From Tragulus kanchil (lineage: Eukaryota; Chordata; Mammalia; Artiodactyla; Tragulidae): 64,000 bases of DNA. The stretch covers positions 10,878,501-10,942,500 of the forward strand of contig JAIOJX010000005.1 in NCBI GenBank assembly GCA_022376925.1, written 5' to 3'. Each line of letters begins with the position of its first letter. The first letter of the stretch is position 1. Below are positions 35,857-46,312 of the stretch, in pieces. The notes beneath the pieces were generated by a model. It saw only the letters and a list, made by a program, of their open reading frames with translations, was not told the DNA's origin and searched no databases. Position numbers and translations under genes: made by a program.

Positions 35857-38111
35857 AAACTGAAATAGGCAATACAGTATGGTGCAAAGAACACTAAATT
35901 TAGCATCTGTGAAAATCAGTTTCCAATCCTGGCTTGTCTGTGAGCAGGAGCTCTACCTCCAGGTGTTCCCACTTCCTCCTGGCTTAAAGGAGAATTCTAC
36001 CGTCCTATTCAAATCCAATAAACATGACCTTCACTGTATGTACCAGAAAGCTTTACAAAGTATTCAAATACTGGTAACTTCACAAATACAAAAATGCAAC
36101 CTGCAACTGAAACATCTAGACTAATCAAACTCTTCATCTTCAGTTAAGATACTGTTAGAATAAACTTACCATTGTAACTAGGTCTAAACTTGTTACATTT
36201 GTACTTATTCAAAGCTAACAAGAGTTTTAAAAAGAAAAAGGATCATGTTTGAGGGTTTCAACAGTTGGTCTGTGACTGCTAAGCAAGAGGTCTTTTTAAA
36301 AAAATTTTAAATGCATCCAATTCCCCTGCAATCTAATCAACTTTGTCTGTAAGGCCGGCATTGTTCAACATTAAGTCCCTCAAATCAATTAAGGAATCCC
36401 CACAGCTTCCCAAAAGAGTAGCTCCTGCTTAGAAGAATAACATCTTCAAACGAGAATACACTTAGAGCAAAATAAATTCCTATTTCATAGGTACGGAAAC
36501 TCCTCATCATTCTGGAAAATAATTATCATCCACCTTTTGAAATCTAACAACACACACAAATACTTTATGAACAGTCACTTCTAGTGTTATTTTGGGCCTT
36601 CAGGTTTGATTCCTGCCACCTCTGACACCTCCCCTTTGCTCAGATGCCCAGGAACTTCTGGTGTGGCTCACTCAGCACAGAGAAACAACAGGAAAAACAC
36701 ACGTGCACACTTTAAAATAACAAGAGGAGGAAGAGGCAGAGGGGAGAAAAGAGCCTGTGTTTGTGATAGAGGGGAAGGAGAGACAAAGGGGAGACAGAAG
36801 AAAGGGAGAGAAAAGGATGACAAACAGCAAAATCTCTTCTTCCAGAAATAATGGTTTATGTTTACAAAAGAGTGGAGTTTCCAGAAAGCGAATCTTGGTA
36901 TTACACAACAAAAATGACCACAGGAAAAATAATTGCAGCAGTGTCATGAATACTCCCAACTCCAACCAATTTCATAGAAACTGAAATAGGCAATACAGTA
37001 TGGTGCAAAGAACACTAAATTTAGCATCTGTGAAAATCAGTTTCCAATCCTGGCTTGTCTGTGAGCAGGAGCTCTACCTCCAGGTGTTCCCACTTCCTCC
37101 TGGCTTAAAGGAGAATTCTACCGTCCTATTCAAATCCAATAAACATGACCTTCACTGTATGTACCAGAAAGCTTTACAAAGTATTCAAATACTGGTAACT
37201 TCACAAATACAAAAATGCAACCTGCAACTGAAACATCTAGACTAATCAAACTCTTCATCTTCAGTTAAGATACTGTTAGAATAAACTTACCATTGTAACT
37301 AGGTCTAAACTTGTTACATTTGTACTTATTCAAAGCTAACAAGAGTTTTAAAAGAAAAGGATCATGTTTGAGGGTTTCAACAGTTGGTCTGTGACTGCTA
37401 AGCAAGAGGTCTTTTTAAAAAAATTTTAAATGCATCCAATTCCCCTGCAATCTAATCAACTTTGTCTGTAAGGCCGGCATTGTTCAACATTAAGTCCCTC
37501 AAATCAATTAAGGAATCCCCACAGCTTCCCAAAAGAGTAGCTCCTGCTTAGAAGAATAACATCTTCAAACGAGAATACACTTAGAGCAAAATAAATTCCT
37601 ATTTCATAGGTACGGAAACTCCTCATCATTCTGGAAAATAATTATCATCCACCTTTTGAAATCTAACAACACACACAAATACTTTATGAACAGTCACTTC
37701 TAGTGTTATTTTGGGCCTTCAGGTTTGATTCCTGCCACCTCTGACACCTCCCCTTTGCTCAGATGCCCAGGAACTTCTGGTGTGGCTCACTCAGCACAGA
37801 GAAACAACAGGAAAAACACACGTGCACACTTTAAAATAACAAGAGGAGGAAGAGGCAGAGGGGAGAAAAGAGCCTGTGTTTGTGATAGAGGGGAAGGAGA
37901 GACAAAGGGGAGACAGAAGAAAGGGAGAGAAAAGGATGACAAACAGCAAAATCTCTTCTTCCAGAAATAATGGTTTATGTTTACAAAAGAGTGGAGTTTC
38001 CAGAAAGCGAATCTTGGTATTACACAACAGAAAGTAATAAAGAGGCCCACAGGAAAAATAATTGAGACAGCAGTGTCATGAATACTCCCAACTCCAACCA
38101 ATTTCATAGAA
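35857..38111. repeat. Tandem duplication 11 (35857-36977 and 36978-38111)
   Basis: Period 1121 bp, directly abutting. The last approx. 80 bp of copy 1 lack bases present in copy 2 (near 36912 versus 38033). Confidence 0.95.
36722..36830 (+). repeat. Polypurine tract (also 37843-37950)
   Basis: About 100 bp of almost pure A/G with short interruptions ('gaggaggaagaggcagagg', 'gacagaagaaagggagag'). Duplicated by duplication 11. Confidence 0.8.
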
Positions 38112-39869
38112 GCTGTACTTTTCCCTGACCCAAATCATCAATTTTATGTAAAAGGAGTTAGTAAAGCCAGTCGAGGCATGTTACGGTGCTAAATAAACTA
38201 CAATCACAAATTTTAGATAGCATGGAAATTCAGAGCGGAAATTTCCTTACCAACCACCGAGCTCAACTCCTTCATCACTCAGAGCAAGAAACCGAGGCCC
38301 TGTCTGGTAGCATGCCTAAAATCACAAACGATGGCAGGGCTCGGAAAGCTTGAATTCTTTGTTCAATAACCCCCTGTGTCTTCTGACTCTGATTTTATAA
38401 GCTAACTATCAACCATCAAATCTAATGTTCTGTCGAGTCAAAAAAGCCTTCTGGGAGTCTGATCAGAAGTGAACACTTCACAAGAGCACTGTCCACACAA
38501 ATTAAAACACAAAAGTAAACATTAGCCTTCAGAGGGTATTAATGACATGTCCTATCTTAAAGAAAAAAAAACAAAGGTCCCATATTTTGAAGTATTCAGT
38601 CATTTAGATTAAGAGCCATAACATTTAAAATTGAAAGTACTTCTCTGGATCTATGGATGAAAGGAAGAGATATCCAACAAGGCCTATTTCTGTGTGTATT
38701 CTTTGCTCCCAAAGCTTTTGGAAGATTTCTGTGGCCATTCTCCTTTCTGATTAAATAGTAACTTATTTATCAAGGTTCTTTTCAAATTTCAGTCGGGCAA
38801 ACTTTAAGAATTTCACCACAATCCTTGTTTATATCCTCTATAACCATGCCACTAGGATCTGAGTAAGACCCTCCCTTTGAAGCCAATCAAAAATGAGGCT
38901 GCTTTGAATGTAAAAGCAGCAGGTTTGGGGCCTAAAAAAAACGGATTTGTTTTCAGATGTAGTGATATACTGGATTGCTTTTCCCCCATCCCAGACAAGT
39001 AAACTTGATGTGTGCTATTAATTCGGGCTACATTTTAAAAACTCCCATAGCAATTAATAATGTTATGTACAACTGATCTACTTAAAGCTTTGTTTTAATG
39101 TAGGAGAGGTAGGTGAGGGGGAGGGAGGGCAAGCGCTAGCCTAAGGCTTTTTCCTTTTTAACTGCAGGTGGGAAACAAGTCAATTTTCCTGAAAACACTA
39201 AATAACGTTTGTAAGCAATCCCTGTTTTCCACCAGACTTTATATAACGCCAACACGCAAATATAGGGCATTTCCCATCAGCAGGGGTAGGTTTCTGCTCC
39301 CCTAAGAAAACGCGTCCCCCTGAGGGCTCACCTCTCTCGCCCTCCAGTTGCTTTCAGCGAGATACACGGACGGCAAACTTGGGTCCCCGGTCCTTGGATC
39401 CCCTAGACCATCTCTGCCCTAATTCGGGGGCAAAATCCTCCACGGATCGATCCTCTCCACCTATACAACAACGCTGCTCTCCCTTCATCGGAAATTACAC
39501 CTCCGACCGGCGCCTCTCTTCCCCCGGGTCAGAGGAGAGCGCCTGACCCACCACCACCTGGAGAACAATGTAACCCAACTCGCAGCCCCTGGCCGCCTCC
39601 ATCCCGGCCCTGCGATTTATCTCGCGGGGAAATCAGCAAGCGAGTTCTGTCCTGTCATCCCGGATTCCCCCGAGCTGTCGCGCCTTCCAGGCCTGGGATC
39701 GCCAGCTCCGGTCCGCCCGGGAGCCTCGCACTCCCCTTCCCCTTCGCAGGCTCGCCCCACTCCCCGCGCCTCGCCCCGGCCGTCGCCCCCGGAGCCGCAG
39801 GTCCGCGGCGCAGGCCCGCGGCGGGCGGCGGGTCGGGGCCCGGCTCCCCGCGGGACGCACGCCGCGTAC

Positions 39870-40435
39870 CTTTGTAGTGCACCCGCAGGTTGTTCTGCGA
39901 CAGGCCGATGTAGCTGAACTTGTCCTTCGGGCTCCAGGACCGAGGCAGCGGCGTCTCCTGCTCGTCCACGGCCGGGTAGAGGCGCTTCAGCCGCCGCTGC
40001 AGCTCCTTCTCCTGCTCGTTCAGGGCCGAGTCCCCGTGCGGGAAGGGCGCCGCGGCGCTGCTGCCCGCCGCCAGGGCCGGGGCCGGGGCGCCGCCGGCCG
40101 GGCCGGGGCCCGCGGCGAGGCCCGGGGGCGCCGGGGGCGCGCCGGCGGGGCGGCCGCCGAGGCGGGCGGCGGGGCGGCGGCGGCGGCGGGGGCGGGGCCG
40201 CGGTGGCCGGGGGCGGCGGCGGCGGCGGGTGGAGGAGCAGGGCGGCCGCCGCGGCTCCCAAGCCGCCGCCGCCGGGGGAGCCGGCCGGGGAAGCGCCGGC
40301 GCCGACGGCCGGGGGCGCGGGCAGGACGACTCCGGGCACCGGGGCCACGGCCGCCGGCGGCGGCGGCGGCGGCAGCTGCTGCTGTTGTTGTTGTTGCTGC
40401 TGCTGCGGCGGCGGCGGCGGCGGCTGCCCGGACAT
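39870..40435 (-). CDS. RANBP9: RANBP9 exon 1 coding part (frame broken by two apparent 1-base deletions)
   Basis: RanBP9/RanBPM is a scaffold subunit of the CTLH (GID-like) E3 ubiquitin ligase, acting in cytoplasm and nucleus; its LisH, CTLH and CRA parts are in later exons outside this window. Seen here: ATG at 40433-40435 (G at -3), with an in-frame TGA five codons upstream (40448-40450), which fixes the start. The protein begins MSGQ, six Pro, ten Gln, Leu, six Pro, then a long Pro/Ala/Gly disordered segment. It ends with the conserved block [19 protein letters not shown] ... [20 protein letters not shown] and finally VHYK, the entry into the SPRY domain. RANBP10 lacks the Pro/Gln head, so RANBP9 is chosen. 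The donor is AAAG|GTACGC at 39869/39868. Odd: the N-terminal and C-terminal parts lie in different frames. Two single missing bases near 40172/40173 and 40146/40147 would reconcile them. The 566 nt present are two short of the 3n+1 required by exon 2. Sequencing or consensus error is more likely than a pseudogene, because promoter, splice sites and exon 2 are intact. Confidence 0.93.
40376..40405 (-). repeat. RANBP9: Polyglutamine tract of RANBP9 (CAG3-CAA4-CAG3)
   Basis: Ten Gln codons in the minus-strand frame: three CAG, four CAA, three CAG, flanked on both sides by CCG (Pro) runs. The CAA interruption should reduce slippage compared with a pure CAG run. The flanking CCG runs are also repeat-prone. 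Confidence 0.9.
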
Positions 40436-40900
40436 CCCGGCCGCGACTCAGCCTGCGGCCACCTCCGCCGCTTCTCTCCTTCCTCCTCCGCTTCCCGGGG
40501 GCGCTGTCGCTGCGGCCGCCGACACCAGGCGCCCAGTCCGCCCGCCCCGGAAGCAGGCGGCGGGCCGCGCGCCGAGAGGGAGAGAGCGCGACGGTTGGGG
40601 GGCTCGGGGCCGCGGGAGTGGGCGGCGGGCCCGGGGACGCCCCACGAGAACGCTGGCCGGAGCGCGGGCCCGGGACGGGGCGCCGAGGGCGGGGGCGCGG
40701 CGGGAGCGCAGGAGGCGAAGGCGCGGTGGCGGCCGCCGCGGCCGCTGCTCTCGCGGCTGTTTCCCTGCGGGCGGGCCGGGCCGGCGCGAGACGCTGCGCG
40801 AGGGGGCGGGGCCCGAGGCGCGAGCGCGGCGCGGGGGCGGGGCCGGGCCGCTCGGGGGCGGGGCCGGGCCGCTCGGGGGCGGGGCTGGGCGCAGGGTCGA
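40436..40900 (-). promoter_or_regulatory. RANBP9: RANBP9 core promoter and 5' leader with GC-box array
   Basis: This is extremely G+C- and CpG-rich DNA immediately upstream of the RANBP9 start codon. Four perfect GC boxes (GGGGGCGGGG, the Sp1/KLF class) sit at 40802-40811, 40833-40842, 40854-40863 and 40875-40884; the last three are spaced exactly 21 bp apart as a small tandem array. No TATA box is evident. The transcription start cannot be placed from sequence alone; the TGA at 40448-40450 is probably in the 5' UTR. Expected behaviour is that of a housekeeping CpG-island promoter. Confidence 0.75.
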
Positions 40901-41127
40901 GGGCTCGAGCGCGCGGGGGCGGCAAGCAGAGGCGCGCCGGGGCCGGGGTCCGCAGGCTGCCCGCGGGCCTGCCGCTGGGGTCTCCGCCGCGTCGCCGGGC
41001 CCTCCCCGGGAGAATCCCCTCCTACTTTACTTCTTTTTGTTGTCGTCGCCCCACCTCCCCACCGTCGGGTCCCCGCTGGCGCGGCGGGGCCGCTTCTCGC
41101 CCAGGCGAAAGTAATCGAGCCCCGCTG

Positions 41128-43459
41128 GGGGCACCCGCGAACCCGACCTCTGGGTCCCCGGCAGCCCAAATCGGGCCCCTGAGTGAGCCGTCCGGGTCGG
41201 GGGTGCCCACGGGCTGCCCGGGTTCTGCTCGGGCTCCAGCCCCAGCACGGGACCCTGTTTGCCGCCTGCCTCTTTTATGAACCAACTGTGCATCCTTCGG
41301 TGTTCAATACCTTTACATAACCGTTTCTGAAGGGGACGTCTCCCACTTAAAACAGGGAGCATTTTATTAAGTAATTTTATGAGGACTGAAAGGGAACCTC
41401 CGGTGGCAGAAGGTGTCACTAATTTATGCGGAATGCTAATAAAGAGTGGCGGGGTCACCAAAGAGCTGGAACACGAAATTACAAGTTGTATTTAGGAAGG
41501 GCTTCTAGAGGCGTCAGAACACTTGGGGGACTCGTTAATTTTCAGAACAGACCTCTTTATTAGGTAGCAATGAATTATGCCCATTTTTAAACAAGGAACT
41601 ATTCACTGAGGTCAGCAGAGTCAAAAATAGGACTTCCTACTTTGCAGTTCCCAACAGTGCTTTGCTTGGTCGACGGCCTGGCACAACTCGCCAAGTGCCG
41701 CTCTGTGACCTGTCCTAACGTAACTGTTTTCACAACTTTAAGTTACCCTTTCCTTAGCTGGCAAAATCGAGCTTTACGTGTGTAATCTACACGATGTAAA
41801 TTCTGGAGTTTTGTTTGCTTCCAAAGATCCTCTCCGATGGTAACTGTTTGGCCACATAAGCAATAAACATTCCTTGTTGAAGAGAGAATTATTTGTCTCA
41901 AAGAGGTGAGGTAAATGATGATTTAATTGAAGGCCCTCAACGGCTGGCCAGAACTAATAGTCATTCAGTCTAATTTCTCCCTCAATTACCCAGCAACTAG
42001 ATGCCCTGTTGTTCTTTAATAAAAATATCTGATAATCCTAACCTATCGTTTGATGACTTGTTTCAAGCCACTGCACTTTAAATTACTTAATGTCATTGTA
42101 TTTAAATTGTTCTAGGACTTTCATTTATATTACAGTAACAAGTTAAATGTAAGCCAGGCTTTATTTAAATATTGGTTAGCCAAGGTAGACTAAGTGAGCC
42201 CCCAGTCTCATCCAGTTTTCTTAAATCACTTTTTACAAAGGTGTGTTTCCTCCTGTCAGCCCACCGAGAAACCTTTTCGAACTTTGCGGGGCACCCGCGA
42301 ACCCGACCTCTGGGTCCCCGGCAGCCCAAATCGGGCCCCTGAGTGAGCCGTCCGGGTCGGGGGTGCCCACGGGCTGCCCGGGTTCTGCTCGGGCTCCAGC
42401 CCCAGCACGGGACCCTGTTTGCCGCCTGCCTCTTTTATGAACCAACTGTGCATCCTTCGGTGTTCAATACCTTTACATAACCGTTTCTGAAGGGGACGTC
42501 TCCCACTTAAAACAGGGAGCATTTTATTAAGTAATTTTATGAGGACTGAAAGGGAACCTCCGGTGGCAGAAGGTGTCACTAATTTATGCGGAATGCTAAT
42601 AAAGAGTGGCGGGGTCACCAAAGAGCTGGAACACGAAATTACAAGTTGTATTTAGGAAGGGCTTCTAGAGGCGTCAGAACACTTGGGGGACTCGTTAATT
42701 TTCAGAACAGACCTCTTTATTAGGTAGCAATGAATTATGCCCATTTTTAAACAAGGAACTATTCACTGAGGTCAGCAGAGTCAAAAATAGGACTTCCTAC
42801 TTTGCAGTTCCCAACAGTGCTTTGCTTGGTCGACGGCCTGGCACAACTCGCCAAGTGCCGCTCTGTGACCTGTCCTAACGTAACTGTTTTCACAACTTTA
42901 AGTTACCCTTTCCTTAGCTGGCAAAATCGAGCTTTACGTGTGTAATCTACACGATGTAAATTCTGGAGTTTTGTTTGCTTCCAAAGATCCTCTCCGATGG
43001 TAACTGTTTGGCCACATAAGCAATAAACATTCCTTGTTGAAGAGAGAATTATTTGTCTCAAAGAGGTGAGGTAAATGATGATTTAATTGAAGGCCCTCAA
43101 CGGCTGGCCAGAACTAATAGTCATTCAGTCTAATTTCTCCCTCAATTACCCAGCAACTAGATGCCCTGTTGTTCTTTAATAAAAATATCTGATAATCCTA
43201 ACCTATCGTTTGATGACTTGTTTCAAGCCACTGCACTTTAAATTACTTAATGTCATTGTATTTAAATTGTTCTAGGACTTTCATTTATATTACAGTAACA
43301 AGTTAAATGTAAGCCAGGCTTTATTTAAATATTGGTTAGCCAAGGTAGACTAAGTGAGCCCCCAGTCTCATCCAGTTTTCTTGAAGTAGTCACGAAGATT
43401 TTATTGACAAAGGTGTGTTTCCTCCTGTCAGCCCACCGAGAAACCTTTTCGAACTTTGC
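41128..43459. repeat. Tandem duplication 12 (41128-42287 and 42288-43459)
   Basis: Period 1160 bp, abutting. Copy 1's 3' part (42222-42238) is a degraded version of copy 2 (43381-43409), about 12 bp shorter. It begins inside the RANBP9 CpG island, so a CpG-rich fragment reappears at 42288-42450, detached from the promoter. Confidence 0.95.
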
Positions 43460-45544
43460 TTATCCTTAGGAAGAACTGAGAGAATAAGAGTCTCTGATCT
43501 TTGGTTGGAAGCTTTTTACAGGAAGGACAAGTTACTTACCAAACAGGCAACCTCAAGAAATTAATGATTTCATTTGTGGAGGAGAATTCTATAAAGCAGG
43601 CCCATCCTCATACTGAAAGTCAAAGAAAACATCCGTATCATTTTAGAAAGCCACATATGTGATCCTATTTAGATATAAAGGTACTCGTGTCTTTTGACTT
43701 ATTCCCACCAAAAAATCAAAACCACCCCATAAAACTGAATACATAGAATGAGAACCATCTACCTGATTAGAGAACACCAACGTCACTCTCACAACTAACA
43801 AGTGCTTGTCTCCGTGTCATGCAGCAACATCATCAAATATGTGATACAATTTGTGCTTGGCAAAATCATCCAGAACTTTCTGGGCTGCTTCTAAAGACTG
43901 TGGCTGTTCCATGTAAGTATGTACGTACTTATCTCTAAGTGTGCAGGTACTGCCCTGATCAGATTCTTCCAATGTGCACGTCTCTCGTTCCCTTGCTGTG
44001 GCTGTGTCTGCACACATGGGCACTGTGACAGACCCCCAAAAGCCCCCTTAAGACACCCGCCTATGAACCTGTGCACATAACTTTGTTGCAAAAGAGGGTC
44101 TTTGCAAATGTGATTAAGGATCTTGAAATGAGATAATCCAGGATTATGTCGGTGTGCCCTGAATCCAGGGGCTAATGTCCTTATAAAGGGAAGACTAGGG
44201 AGATTTGAGACAGACTGATGAGAAGACACCTACAGAGGATGAGGCCATGTGATAATGGAGCAGAGAGATGGAGTCACAGGCCACAAGAAACTGCAAAGAG
44301 GCAAAGAATGGATCCTCCCCCACAGAACTGGGGGGAGCCCTGCTGACACCTTGACTTTGAGTCTCTGGCCTCCAGGACTTGAGAGCAAAGTCAGCCGCCA
44401 TGTCTGTGGTAACGAAGAAAACTTGTCAAAGCGCAGGCCTTTATTTAAATATTGGTTAGCCAAGGTAGACTAAGTGAGCCCCCAGTCTCATCCAGTTTTC
44501 TTGAAGTAGTCACGAAGATTTTATTGACAAAGGTGTGTTTCCTCCTGTCAGCCCACCGAGAAACCTTTTCGAACTTTGCTTATCCTTAGGAAGAACTGAG
44601 AGAATAAGAGTCTCTGATCTTTGGTTGGAAGCTTTTTACAGGAAGGACAAGTTACTTACCAAACAGGCAACCTCAAGAAATTAATGATTTCATTTGTGGA
44701 GGAGAATTCTATAAAGCAGGCCCATCCTCATACTGAAAGTCAAAGAAAACATCCGTATCATTTTAGAAAGCCACATATGTGATCCTATTTAGATATAAAG
44801 GTACTCGTGTCTTTTGACTTATTCCCACCAAAAAATCAAAACCACCCCATAAAACTGAATACATAGAATGAGAACCATCTACCTGATTAGAGAACACCAA
44901 CGTCACTCTCACAACTAACAAGTGCTTGTCTCCGTGTCATGCAGCAACATCATCAAATATGTGATACAATTTGTGCTTGGCAAAATCATCCAGAACTTTC
45001 TGGGCTGCTTCTAAAGACTGTGGCTGTTCCATGTAAGTATGTACGTACTTATCTCTAAGTGTGCAGGTACTGCCCTGATCAGATTCTTCCAATGTGCACG
45101 TCTCTCGTTCCCTTGCTGTGGCTGTGTCTGCACACATGGGCACTGTGACAGACCCCCAAAAGCCCCCTTAAGACACCCGCCTATGAACCTGTGCACATAA
45201 CTTTGTTGCAAAAGAGGGTCTTTGCAAATGTGATTAAGGATCTTGAAATGAGATAATCCAGGATTATGTCGGTGTGCCCTGAATCCAGGGGCTAATGTCC
45301 TTATAAAGGGAAGACTAGGGAGATTTGAGACAGACTGATGAGAAGACACCTACAGAGGATGAGGCCATGTGATAATGGAGCAGAGAGATGGAGTCACAGG
45401 CCACAAGAAACTGCAAAGAGGCAAAGAATGGATCCTCCCCCACAGAACTGGGGGGAGCCCTGCTGACACCTTGACTTTGAGTCTCTGGCCTCCAGGACTT
45501 GAGAGCATTAAGTGTCTGTTGGTTTAAGCCGCCATGTCTGTGGT
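43319..45544. repeat. Tandem duplication 13 (43319-44409 and 44439-45544)
   Basis: Period 1120 bp. Copy 1 ends with a shortened, rearranged stretch (44385-44438) where copy 2 continues normally through an LTR end. The first approx. 140 bp are shared with duplication 12, giving three copies. Confidence 0.95.
44022..44409 (+). mobile_element. MLT1-like MaLR LTR, truncated copy
   Basis: LTR-only relic of an old endogenous retroelement (ERVL-MaLR class): 'gagggtctttgcaaatgtg', 'aatgtccttataaagggaag', 'ctgacaccttgactttgag', 'ggcctccaggacttgagag'. No internal or coding part is present. The 3' end is shortened by the end of copy 1 of duplication 13. Confidence 0.65.
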
Positions 45545-45580
45545 CGTATGTTCAAGCAGCCGGAAGAAACTCTTACACAC
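45142..45580 (+). mobile_element. MLT1-like MaLR LTR, fuller copy
   Basis: Same element as at 44022, here continuing into the LTR end ('gtctgttggtttaagccg', 'atgtctgtggtcgtatg'). Solitary LTR with no retroviral genes. Confidence 0.65.
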
Positions 45581-46021
45581 ATTCAGCTGAGACTATTCAG
45601 GTCCTGGGGAAAAGAGGTGTATAAAGTCGTTACAAAGATTAAGGGCGCCAGTGGACTGTGGAAGCTAGAGTGATACCACAACGCATCTCTCCCCCATCGG
45701 TGTTGCAATACTTTTAAATAGAATGTACTTTTCCAGAAGATGCAAAACTCATATGTTATGTAAGTTTTATGCATCAATAAGGCAAATCTAGATTCACTAC
45801 TTACCTTCATAATTTTATAGCTTATTTTCTCTCTCTCTCTCCCTGTGGGTTCTAAGCACACTTCAGTAGCACTCTGGTTTGGTGGAAAAGTAATTTTATG
45901 ATTAGGGTAAGAACTGAAATAAATCTTCCACTGAAGAGAAATATAAATGCCATAAAGCTACCTTAAGAACACGATTAGCAGGTCACCTTGGCTGCCACAG
46001 TTCAGGGCTGTAACTTTTTTC

Positions 46022-46312
46022 TCCTTTTTTTTTTTTTGAGATTTATTTATTTATTTTAGTTTGGACTGTGCTGGGTCTTTGTTGCTGCATGTGGGCTTTC
46101 TCCGGTTGCAGCAAGAAGAGGGGGCTCTTCGTTGCTGTGTGCAGGCTTCTCTTGTGGTGGCTTCTCTTGTGGAGCCCAAGAGAAGGTGCCTGGGCTCAGT
46201 GGATGGGGCCCATGGGCTCAGCGGCTTCACGGCATGTGGACCTTCCTGGATCAGGCATTGAACTGGTGTCCTTAGCATTGCAAGGTAGATTCTTAACCAG
46301 TGGACCACTAGG
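46022..46312 (-). mobile_element. Bov-tA/CHR SINE, diverged
   Basis: Inverted: poly-T, (ttta)n, 'ggactgtgctgggtctttg', 'gcaggcttctcttgtggtgg', 'gatcaggcattgaactgg', head 'ggaccactagggaacc'. Confidence 0.88.

Larger units (their letters stand above)
19840..39869 (-). other. RANBP9: RANBP9 intron 1
   Basis: Bounded by the exon 1 donor and exon 2 acceptor in matching phase. Apparent length is about 20.0 kb, but five tandem duplications (junctions near 21075, 25240, 29512, 31534, 36978) add about 5.6 kb, so the real intron is probably about 14.4 kb. Stretches 22210-22770, 23370-24120, 35298-35856 and 38112-39330 hold unique A+T-rich sequence in which I recognise no gene, RNA or repeat. Confidence 0.85.
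39330..41290. promoter_or_regulatory. CpG island over RANBP9 exon 1
   Basis: Base composition shifts abruptly from A+T-rich intron to very G+C-rich DNA with undepleted CpG, densest from about 39600 to 41250, and returns to A+T-rich DNA beyond 41290. Long frames open on both strands through the island (for example 467 codons on plus, 504 on minus) are by-products of the composition. I see no second promoter-proximal coding exon on the plus strand. The last approx. 160 bp (41128-41290) are repeated at 42288-42450 because duplication 12 starts inside the island. Confidence 0.9.

Noticed and set aside
39877..41280. A 467-codon plus-strand open frame (and 300-500 codon frames on both strands) across the CpG island
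   Set aside because: Low-complexity Arg/Gly/Ala/Pro translation from G+C-rich DNA overlapping RANBP9 exon 1 and promoter; no family resemblance and no start context or splice support.
43817..44023. 68-codon minus-strand frame ending ...KVLDDFAKHKLYHIFDD..., followed on that strand by 3'-UTR-like DNA with an AATAAA near 43405; possible processed pseudogene
   Set aside because: The peptide looks protein-like, but I could not match it to any family. There is no poly-A tract after the signal and it abuts an LTR. A protein search of residues 35-66 would decide; a hit to a known C-terminus would revive it.
44022..45580. Endogenous retrovirus with coding capacity near the LTR
   Set aside because: Only a solitary MaLR-type LTR is visible; no gag, pol or env-like frame flanks it.
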